From NCBI GenBank assembly GCA_947464955.1, contig CANHZI010000037.1:1-32000 (forward strand): 32,000 nucleotides of DNA. The letters run 5' to 3'. A model generated the notes under the pieces. It was not told the DNA's origin, made no database searches, and was given only the letters and a program-made list of their open reading frames with translations. The position numbers and the translations under genes were made by a program. Shown here piece by piece: positions 25,951 to 32,000 of this stretch. This DNA comes from Oxalobacteraceae bacterium. GTDB lineage: Bacteria; Pseudomonadota; Gammaproteobacteria; Burkholderiales; Burkholderiaceae_D. The first letter of the stretch is position 1. Each line of letters starts with the position of its first letter.

Positions 25951-26304
25951 TTAATGGGCACTAGCTGATGCACTTGCAGATTCATCTTCAGATGCTGACG
26001 CCGATGCAGATTCCGCGGGCGGGTGAGAAGGTGCGATCAAAGGTTTTACCTCCTCAATTTTATTCTCGCGCATATAGTCATTCATTTCTTTCCATCCAGC
26101 GTACACTGAGGCGCGACCTGCCGCTGGATTAAGCGCATAGCAGTCCTCGATGCCGCGGCCGGCGTGGCGGCAAGCACTACCAGTCGCTTTCGCCTCTGCC
26201 TCTTTAATTGCGGCATCACGTGCTGGGTCTGGAATACCAAGTCGATCACATCCGCCGATCAAGAGACCGGAGAGTAAAACAGAAATTAAGAGTGGAGATC
26301 GCAT
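25951..26304 (-). CDS. Small lipoprotein with a Ser-Ala repeat tail
   Basis: 117 aa from the ATG at 26304, chosen because AGGCGG lies 6 nt upstream; a longer in-frame start at 26340 lacks this. The signal ends in the lipobox LLIGGC. The mature part has two cysteines (GSACRH, EDCYAL) likely to form a disulfide and ends in a low-complexity stretch of alternating Ser and Ala with acidic residues (SASASASEDESASASASAH). No family is recognised. It precedes the SnoaL and CAP genes on the same strand and may share their promoter. The repeat tail could serve as a flexible spacer, which is a guess. Confidence 0.72.
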   Translation of the reverse strand: MRSPLLISVLLSGLLIGGCDRLGIPDPARDAAIKEAEAKATGSACRHAGRGIEDCYALNPAAGRASVYAGWKEMNDYMRENKIEEVKPLIAPSHPPAESASASASEDESASASASAH

Positions 26305-26668
26305 CACATACCGCCTGCATTTCGCATGGTTAATGATCAAAGCTACATAACGCAGCTAGGGCCTTTTACTCTAGTGTAGAACAAAACACGAATTTCAAAT
26401 TGAAGAAAAGAAGGGCATCAAGCCTTCCTCGCTTTATACAACAAAAGCTTGAATGTGTCACTTATGACAAGGTCAACCAAAACAGCCTTGAGCCGTTAAG
26501 GGCGAACCAGTGAAACTGTAAGGAATGCCGAACAAGGATATAATCCGCGTCCTCTAATTCTTAAGCACAAAAATCCCCGCTCATGTTCATTGCATTTATA
26601 ACAATCCCGATTCAAATGCGATGCTTCTATCACGCTTTTCTAGTTTTCTATACAAAGGACTTCTGAAC
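26305..26668. promoter_or_regulatory. Divergent gap with a -10 element for the DUF481 gene
   Basis: No gene is supported over about 360 bp. A consensus TATAAT lies at 26539-26544 on the plus strand, about 125 nt before the DUF481 start, without a good -35 element. A small palindrome TGTCA-ctta-TGACA is at 26456-26469. The left part should carry the minus-strand promoter of the lipoprotein/SnoaL/CAP genes. Confidence 0.35.
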
Positions 26669-27451
26669 ATGTCACCGTTCACCCAAAAACAATCGAATTC
26701 TCGTCGACTCGTCACCTTCATGCTTTGTGTTGCTGCCATCGCTGCTAGCGCCTCCACACATGCACAGGTCCTGCAAGACAACCAATGGCATGGTGGGATC
26801 TCCATTGGCGGCTCTTACGCTTCGAGTAATACTTCTTCACAAACCTTTACAGTCAATGCCAATGGCAGCAAAGCAACGGCAGAAGATAAGCTTGGCCTCT
26901 ATACCTTAATCAACTACGGCAGCAATAAAGTTAATAATGTGAAGACCAATACTGCGCAGCTATTTCGCCTAGGCGGTCGCTACGATTACAACTTGTCGGA
27001 AAATAGCTTCTTCTTTGGTGGTAGTGAAGCCGAAACCAACAAGATTCAAAACATCGATTCGCGGTATTCAGTCAACGCGGGTGCTGGTTACAAGGCGATC
27101 AAAACAGCAGAAACGAGTTTCGATTTGTTCACGGGTGTCGGTTACTCTAAAACCGAATTTGGCGCCACAATTCCACCGTCAATTAGTAGCAAGAAAGGTG
27201 TTGAATTTCTGTTGGGTGAAGAGTCTACCCATAAGCTCAGCCCAACCTCGAGCATCAAACAACGCTGGGTCATTTATCCAGGGACCTCTGAAATCGGAAC
27301 CCGTAGCACACTCGATATCAACTTAGCGACAGTCGTCGCCAACGGCTGGACCTTAAATGCAGGCGCGGCATTTAACTACACCAGCAAACCTAGCAATAAC
27401 TTCAAAAAAACCACCAGCCTAGTTACCTTTGGCTTTGGTTATAAATATTAA
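26669..27451 (+). CDS. DUF481-family outer-membrane protein (YdiY-like)
   Basis: 260 aa from the ATG at 26669, with AAGGA 9 nt upstream; a start at 26621 would precede the signal peptide with unrelated residues. The signal peptide covers about 1-33 (LCVAAIAASASTHA). The mature chain is made of alternating beta strands ending in the aromatic FGFGYKY, the typical last strand of a barrel. It resembles the YdiY/DUF481 family, some members of which are induced by salt. Function is unknown. Its transcript ends in the hairpin shared with putA. Confidence 0.8.
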   Translation: MSPFTQKQSNSRRLVTFMLCVAAIAASASTHAQVLQDNQWHGGISIGGSYASSNTSSQTFTVNANGSKATAEDKLGLYTLINYGSNKVNNVKTNTAQLFRLGGRYDYNLSENSFFFGGSEAETNKIQNIDSRYSVNAGAGYKAIKTAETSFDLFTGVGYSKTEFGATIPPSISSKKGVEFLLGEESTHKLSPTSSIKQRWVIYPGTSEIGTRSTLDINLATVVANGWTLNAGAAFNYTSKPSNNFKKTTSLVTFGFGYKY

Positions 27452-27465
27452 GTAATCGATGATTC

Positions 27466-27508
27466 AAAAAAAAGCCGCTCCATGAAAACTCATGGCGCGG
27501 CTTTTTAT
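27466..27508. terminator. Bidirectional Rho-independent terminator between the DUF481 gene and putA
   Basis: AAAGCCGC (27471-27478) pairs with GCGGCTTT, and CCATG with CATGG inside it, with one T/C mismatch and a 6-nt loop. An A-run on the left and T-run on the right let it serve both strands. It lies 15 bp after the DUF481 stop and about 20 bp after the convergent putA stop. Confidence 0.9.
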
Positions 27509-27528
27509 TTGTTAATACGCAAAGAGGC

Positions 27529-30500
27529 TTAGCTTTGCAGTGACATCAAGCTGGCATTACCACCAGCCGCCGTCGTATTCACGCACAACGCACGTTCAGC
27601 CAACAAGCGCCACAATGGGATTTCAGACTTGGCATCCGTTTCAGCGATACAAACAATCGCACCACTTTGCTGAGCCAATGCCAGTTTATAGTCGTTGACC
27701 ACATCACGCGCCAATAAAGCAAATTGCACATCATCAGCATTGCCAACACTGATCGCATCTTGTACTAATTTCGGCAAGTTCGACGGCAATAAGGCCTTAG
27801 TCTTCTCTTCAACCACTACCGTATTACCCGTCGCCAGTGCAGCAGCAATTTGATTGAGCAAACTTGCGACATCTTTCGCAGCGCAGAACACACTGCCACG
27901 TGAAGAGAAAGCCAAGGTATTGGTCTCACCGGTCGGGCCTGGCAACAACATCGTCATTTTGTACGGATTCTGGCGTGCATATTGCTCAGCCAATGCCGCG
28001 ACTTCTGGATGACCTTCGGCTTTCGCCCACACGGTTAAAGCATCCAAAGCCACTGGCGCTTGTTTCTCATAAACCGTATTACCAGAGAAGCTAATCACAG
28101 GATTCTTTTGCAAGCGCTTCAGATACAGCGGGCCACCCGCTTTCGGACCTGTACCTGATTTACCTTCGCCGCCAAACGGTTGAACACCAACCACCGCACC
28201 AACAATGTTACGGTTGACGTAGATGTTACCGACATGCGCACGTTGTGTGATGAAGTTAATCGTTTCATCAATACGAGAGTGCACACCGAGTGTCAGGCCA
28301 AAACCTGTCGCATTAATCGCATCAATCAGTGCTGGCAACTGATCGCGGTGGTAACGCAAGACGTGCAAGACAGGGCCAAACACCTCTTTTGTGAGTTCAG
28401 ACAAAGCGCCAATTTCCATCACGGTCGGCGCCACGAAAGTGCCGTTTTTGCATTGCTCTGGCAATTCTAAGCTGTAGAAAGACTTAGCCTTCGTGCGCAT
28501 TTGATCGATATGATTTTGCAGATTTTTCTGCGCCTCAGCATCAATCACTGGACCGATATCCGTTGCCAAACGATCTGGTATACCGACGCGCAGTTCTTGC
28601 ATCGCGCCGCGCAACATTTCCAATGTCTTATCAGCAATATCTTCTTGCAAGCACAGTACGCGCAATGCGGAACAACGTTGACCTGCGCTATCGAATGCAG
28701 AGCTGACGACATCGTTCACCACTTGTTCTGGCAGAGCACTACTGTCAACGATCATCGCGTTTTGACCGCCGGTTTCAGCGATCAATGGAATATCTGCCCC
28801 CTCAGCCACGGAGCGTTTCGCCAAAGTACGATTAATGATTTGCGCGACTTCTGTAGAACCTGTGAAGATTACGCCTTTGACGCGGCTATCCGCGACCAAT
28901 TGCGCACCAACGACTTCACCCGTGCCCGGCAGGAATTGCAAAGCACCGATAGGAATTCCTGCTTCGTGCATCAATTGAATTGCACGATGCGCGATCAATG
29001 GTGTTTGTTCGGCAGGTTTCGCCAAGACCACATTACCAGCAGCCAATGCAGCACTTACTTCACCGATAAAGATCGCCAATGGGAAGTTCCATGGACTAAT
29101 ACAAACGACTGGGCCCAAGGCTTCAGTTTGTGCTTGTTGTTCGACTTGCGCTGCGTAGTAACGCAAGAAGTCAACCGCTTCGCGCACTTCAGCTAAGGCA
29201 TTTGGCAAAGATTTTCCTGCTTCGCGAATCGCAAGCGCCATGAAATCTAAAGTTTGTGCTTCCAACAAATCACCGGCCTTGCTCAACAATGCTGCGCGCG
29301 CCGCGGGAGTTTGGTTTGCCCATTGTGCAGCGTGCGCTTGCGCCGCCGCTAAAGCTGTTTGAACGTCAGCGGCATCGGCTTCCACCACTTGTCCAACCAC
29401 ATCAGCATGGTCTGCTGGATTCAAAACGGGACGTGCTGTACTTGCTGAAACTGTGCCTGCGATCAAAGGTGTTGCATGCAGCGTCTGTTGGCTGAAAGCA
29501 GAAAAATGCGCGCTAATTTTTTGCAATTGCAATTCGTTGCTGAAATCCATACCGGCAGAATTCTTACGTTCAGATCCGAACAAGGCCTGGGGCAAAGAAA
29601 TGCCCGAGTGCATTTTGCCCGCGAGTTTTTGAGCGATATGGATTGGATCTTCGATCAAGGAGTCGATAGAAATTTTCTCGTCAACGATCTGATTCACGAA
29701 GGAAGAGTTCGCACCGTTTTCCAACAAGCGGCGAACCAAGTAAGCCAATAGTGTTTGATGCGAACCGACTGGCGCGTAAATACGACAAGGTTTGTTGAGC
29801 TTATCAGCACCTACCACTTGATCGTACAAAGTTTCGCCCATACCGTGTAAGCACTGGAATTCATAGTCAGTGACTTTGGCTTCTTGTGCCCAGCTGTAAA
29901 TGGTCGACAAGGTCAAGGCATTATGCGTCGCGAATTGTGGGTAGATGACGTCGGTCACTGCCAATAATTTTTGCGCGCACATCAAATACGAAACGTCGGT
30001 GTAGACCTTGCGGCTATAGACGGGGAAGCCAGGCATACCATCGACTTGCGCACGTTTGATTTCAGAATCCCAATACGCTCCCTTAACCAAGCGCACCATG
30101 AATTTGCGATTGCTACGACGCGCCAAATCGATCAAGTAATCGATCACAAACGGACAGCGTTTTTGGTAAGCCTGCACCACAAAGCCAATACCTTCAAAGC
30201 CCTCTAAATCTTTGTCGAAGGCCAACGCTTCCATCAAGTCGAGAGACAATTCCAAACGATCTGTTTCTTCGGCATCGATATTCAAACCAATGTTGTACTG
30301 CTTCGCCAACACCAACAGCTTCTTCAGCAATGGCAACAATTCACTCATCGTGCGAGCACGTTGCGCGCGTGAATAACGTGGATGCAAAGCCGACAGTTTG
30401 ACCGAGATACCTGGACCATCTTTAATACCGCGTCCGTTTGACGCTTTACCAATCGCATGGATCGCGGTCTCATACGCTTTGTAGTAGAACGCTGCATCAT

Positions 30501-31173
30501 GCATAGTCAAAGCCGCCTCGCCCAACATATCGTAGGAATAACGATAGCCACGCGCTTCATTATCTTGACTGTTTTTCAGTGCTTCATCGATAGTTTGGCC
30601 CGTGACGAACTGGTTGCCGAGCATACGCATCGCCAAATCAACGCCTTTACGGATCAAAGGCTCGCCACCTTTTGCGATCAAGCGCGTTAAGGCAGAGCCC
30701 AAACCTTGATCACTATTCGTGCTGACCAATTTACCTGTAACCAGCAAACCCCAAGTCGCGGCGTTGACGAACAAGGAAGGAGATTCGCCTAAGTGTTTGC
30801 GCCAATCGCCTTTACTAATTTTGTCGGCGATCAAACGATCTTTAGTAGAGGCATCAGGAATACGCAACAAGGCTTCTGCCAAACACATCAAAGCCACGCC
30901 TTCTTCAGAGGACAAAGAGAACTCATGCATCAGTGCATCAACACCGGATGCCCGCGTTCTTTGTTGGCGCACTGAACTGACCAATTTGTGCGCTAAATCT
31001 CGAATATTAGCCTGCGCTGCGGGCACGTCTTTGATATTGGCGAGCAGCCATTGCACGGCCTCAGCCTCATCGCGGCGATAAGCCTCAGTAATTGCGTTAC
31101 GTAAAGCGCTTGGATTCGCTAGCAGTTCTTGCTGCAGAGCACTGAATGGAGTGGAGTTGGTTGGGGTGGTCAT
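27529..31173 (-). CDS. putA: Bifunctional proline dehydrogenase/L-glutamate gamma-semialdehyde dehydrogenase
   Basis: 1214 aa. It oxidises proline to P5C (FAD domain) and then to glutamate (NAD domain), channelling the intermediate. The start is followed by ITEAYRRDEAEAVQWLL. The proline dehydrogenase barrel is at about 180-480 (GPGISVKLSALHPRY, VRLVKGAYWDSEIK, TDRLELSLDLME). The aldehyde dehydrogenase part is at about 560-1000 with CISPWNFPLAIFIGEV, IAETGGQNAMIVD and the catalytic Cys in AGQRCSAL. There is no N-terminal ribbon-helix-helix domain, unlike the 1320-aa E. coli protein, so it cannot regulate itself. The extra C-terminal domain makes it a type B PutA. The divergent Lrp-type gene is the probable activator. 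No Shine-Dalgarno sequence precedes the ATG. Confidence 0.97.
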   Translation of the reverse strand: MTTPTNSTPFSALQQELLANPSALRNAITEAYRRDEAEAVQWLLANIKDVPAAQANIRDLAHKLVSSVRQQRTRASGVDALMHEFSLSSEEGVALMCLAEALLRIPDASTKDRLIADKISKGDWRKHLGESPSLFVNAATWGLLVTGKLVSTNSDQGLGSALTRLIAKGGEPLIRKGVDLAMRMLGNQFVTGQTIDEALKNSQDNEARGYRYSYDMLGEAALTMHDAAFYYKAYETAIHAIGKASNGRGIKDGPGISVKLSALHPRYSRAQRARTMSELLPLLKKLLVLAKQYNIGLNIDAEETDRLELSLDLMEALAFDKDLEGFEGIGFVVQAYQKRCPFVIDYLIDLARRSNRKFMVRLVKGAYWDSEIKRAQVDGMPGFPVYSRKVYTDVSYLMCAQKLLAVTDVIYPQFATHNALTLSTIYSWAQEAKVTDYEFQCLHGMGETLYDQVVGADKLNKPCRIYAPVGSHQTLLAYLVRRLLENGANSSFVNQIVDEKISIDSLIEDPIHIAQKLAGKMHSGISLPQALFGSERKNSAGMDFSNELQLQKISAHFSAFSQQTLHATPLIAGTVSASTARPVLNPADHADVVGQVVEADAADVQTALAAAQAHAAQWANQTPAARAALLSKAGDLLEAQTLDFMALAIREAGKSLPNALAEVREAVDFLRYYAAQVEQQAQTEALGPVVCISPWNFPLAIFIGEVSAALAAGNVVLAKPAEQTPLIAHRAIQLMHEAGIPIGALQFLPGTGEVVGAQLVADSRVKGVIFTGSTEVAQIINRTLAKRSVAEGADIPLIAETGGQNAMIVDSSALPEQVVNDVVSSAFDSAGQRCSALRVLCLQEDIADKTLEMLRGAMQELRVGIPDRLATDIGPVIDAEAQKNLQNHIDQMRTKAKSFYSLELPEQCKNGTFVAPTVMEIGALSELTKEVFGPVLHVLRYHRDQLPALIDAINATGFGLTLGVHSRIDETINFITQRAHVGNIYVNRNIVGAVVGVQPFGGEGKSGTGPKAGGPLYLKRLQKNPVISFSGNTVYEKQAPVALDALTVWAKAEGHPEVAALAEQYARQNPYKMTMLLPGPTGETNTLAFSSRGSVFCAAKDVASLLNQIAAALATGNTVVVEEKTKALLPSNLPKLVQDAISVGNADDVQFALLARDVVNDYKLALAQQSGAIVCIAETDAKSEIPLWRLLAERALCVNTTAAGGNASLMSLQS

Positions 31174-31341
31174 AGGTATGGTTTATTATAATTTTGCCCA
31201 AACGGGCATAAACAGATTAATGTTCAATTGTATAGAGGATTGACGAGGATTAATTCTGGAAATTCGAAGGTATATCGAAATATTCTATTTTGTGCGACAA
31301 TAAGACCAAATTTTATTAAAAACTACCTACACTGCCTTCTT
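31174..31341. promoter_or_regulatory. Divergent putA/Lrp promoter region
   Basis: For putA (minus strand) a consensus TATAAT is the complement of 31185-31190, only 11 nt before the ATG, with a poor TTTATG at -35 (16-bp spacer), as expected for an activator-dependent promoter. The spacer holds the inverted repeat TGCCC-aaac-GGGCA (31195-31208). For the Lrp gene, TTGTGC-N17-TTATTA (31290-31295, 31313-31318) is possible. The AT-rich sequence between fits Lrp-type binding. Confidence 0.45.
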
Positions 31342-31800
31342 ATGCTAGACAAAATCAGTAAAAGAATCCTGGCCGAATTACAAAATGACGGCCGCATCAG
31401 TAATGTAGAACTTGCAACGCGCGTCAATCTGTCCCCAGCAGCTTGCTTGGAACGTGTGCGTAAGCTGCAAGAATCAGACTACATTTTAGGCTATACAGCC
31501 CAACTAAATCCACATTTGCTTGATGTCGCCTTACTGGTCTTCATCGAAGTGGTATTAGATCGTACCACGCCAGACGTGTTCGATGCCTTCAAGCGTGGCG
31601 TACAAGCGATTCCAGAGGTATTGGAATGTCATATGGTTGCTGGTGGCTTCGATTATCTGGTCAAAGCCCGGGTCAAAGACATGAACGCGTATCGAGACTT
31701 CCTAGGCAAGTCCCTGCTGCAGCTGAGCGGTGTGCGCGAAACGCACACTTATGCGGTGATGGAAGAAGTCAAAAATACGACGGCATTGCCGATCAAATAA
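31342..31800 (+). CDS. Lrp/AsnC-family regulator, probable activator of putA
   Basis: 152 aa from the ATG at 31342; the upstream extension to 31228 is not family-like. The N-terminal winged helix (DKISKRILAELQNDGRIS, then LSPAACLERVRKLQE) is followed by a RAM effector-binding domain at about 65-145 (VFIEVVLDR, HMVAGGFDYLVKARV, YAVMEEVK). Its divergent position next to putA without its own DNA-binding domain follows the PutR/BkdR pattern known in Agrobacterium and others, where proline is the effector. Function is inferred from this context. No strong Shine-Dalgarno sequence is seen. Confidence 0.88.
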   Translation: MLDKISKRILAELQNDGRISNVELATRVNLSPAACLERVRKLQESDYILGYTAQLNPHLLDVALLVFIEVVLDRTTPDVFDAFKRGVQAIPEVLECHMVAGGFDYLVKARVKDMNAYRDFLGKSLLQLSGVRETHTYAVMEEVKNTTALPIK

Positions 31801-31858
31801 GCGAAAATAAGCGATTTGAAGTAAAAAAAATGCGTGAACTCAATTGAGTTTTGAACTG

Positions 31859-31895
31859 AACCCCAAAAGTTGGACACCAACTTTTGGGGTTTTTT
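31859..31895 (+). terminator. Perfect hairpin with T-run inside the IS end
   Basis: A perfect 15-bp stem (31859-31873 with 31877-31891) and a 3-nt loop are followed by T residues to 31895, one base before the AATG of the transposase. It would stop transcription coming from the Lrp gene and also covers GGGG, the only Shine-Dalgarno-like bases for the transposase. Confidence 0.8.
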
Positions 31896-31896
31896 A

Positions 31897-32000
31897 ATGG
31901 CTAAACATACAGAAGAGTTTAAATACCGTGTAGTACGAGAGTATTTAAATGGCTCGCTGGGGTACGTTGCCCTAGGTAAGAAATACGACTTGCAGCACTC
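31897..32000 (+). CDS. IS3-family transposase OrfA (5' part only)
   Basis: 34 codons are present before the window ends: MAKHTEEFKYRVVREYLNGS, then a helix-turn-helix that continues past the edge (VALGKKYDLQHS). This matches the N-terminal HTH of IS150-type OrfA, which binds the element's ends. Whether OrfA and OrfB are intact, and whether a frameshift joins them, cannot be seen. GGGG lies about 8 nt before the ATG but within the hairpin arm. Confidence 0.85.
   Translation, partial: MAKHTEEFKYRVVREYLNGSLGYVALGKKYDLQH

Larger units (their letters stand above)
31852..32000 (+). mobile_element. Left end of an IS3-family (IS150-like) insertion sequence
   Basis: The terminal repeat begins TGAACTGAACCCCAAAAGTT at 31852, matching the TGNACTG-CCCC-AAAAGTTGGA ends of IS150-group elements. 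The transposase starts within 50 bp. The element entered 51 bp after the Lrp gene stop, next to the palindrome AACTCAATTGAGTT (31837-31850). The right end and target duplication are outside the window. Confidence 0.8.

Noticed and set aside
26456-26469. TGTCA-N4-TGACA as a CRP/FNR site
   Set aside because: It does not match TGTGA-N6-TCACA or TTGAT-N4-ATCAA, and a 5-bp repeat is expected by chance in a stretch this long.
27864-31081. Plus-strand reading frames (up to 231 codons) opposite putA
   Set aside because: They are antisense to a complete PutA and have no independent support.

Overview
The window looks like chromosome of a free-living betaproteobacterium of the Burkholderiales, most likely Oxalobacteraceae close to Undibacterium. 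This is inferred from the style of the proteins (GTP-type PEPCK, PutA without a ribbon-helix-helix domain, an Oar-like TonB receptor with a carboxypeptidase-regulatory domain, an M64 peptidase with DUF4214) and a base composition that looks a little under 50% GC. It was not tested by a search. Most of the window is ordinary housekeeping and accessory chromosome. There is no CRISPR array, prophage, rRNA or tRNA. One insertion sequence enters at the right edge.

Layout, left to right. (1) 1-2.5 kb: the tail of an M28 peptidase with a fibronectin-like domain, then a secreted S41 peptidase. The gap between them carries two palindromic sites exactly two helical turns apart and a -24/-12 (sigma-54 type) element. 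(2) 2.5-5.7 kb: a small basic protein, a membrane protein overlapping a Cro/CI regulator, and an MFS exporter overlapping a cysteine-rich regulator that starts at TTG. (3) 5.7-9.7 kb, minus strand: a stand-alone riboflavin synthase behind a LysR regulator, then PEP carboxykinase. (4) 10-12.5 kb: a D-2-hydroxyacid dehydrogenase and an L-cystine symporter (TcyP). (5) 13-18.6 kb, minus strand: a large TonB-dependent receptor and an M64/DUF4214 peptidase, separated by an AT-rich gap with a perfect FNR-type palindrome. (6) 18.8-23.7 kb: a periplasmic amidohydrolase, then an HD-GYP phosphodiesterase and a triple-PAS histidine kinase 8 bp apart. (7) 23.8-26.3 kb, minus strand: two paralogous CAP-domain lipoproteins, a SnoaL-like protein and a small lipoprotein. 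A stranded 3' scrap of the kinase gene between the two CAP genes shows that the kinase-tail plus CAP unit was duplicated in tandem. (8) 26.6-31.8 kb: a DUF481 outer-membrane protein, PutA, and a divergent Lrp-type regulator. (9) 31.85 kb to the end: the left end of an IS3-family element.

How the genes fit together: PEPCK, PutA with its Lrp regulator, TcyP, the TonB receptor and the several exported peptidases fit a heterotroph living on peptides and amino acids (proline to glutamate, C4 acids to PEP). The HD-GYP/kinase pair is a c-di-GMP signalling module. I did not find a clear new multi-gene system. The best leads are the paired upstream sites with the sigma-54-like promoter, the tandem duplication scar, and several operator-like palindromes placed on promoters or start codons.
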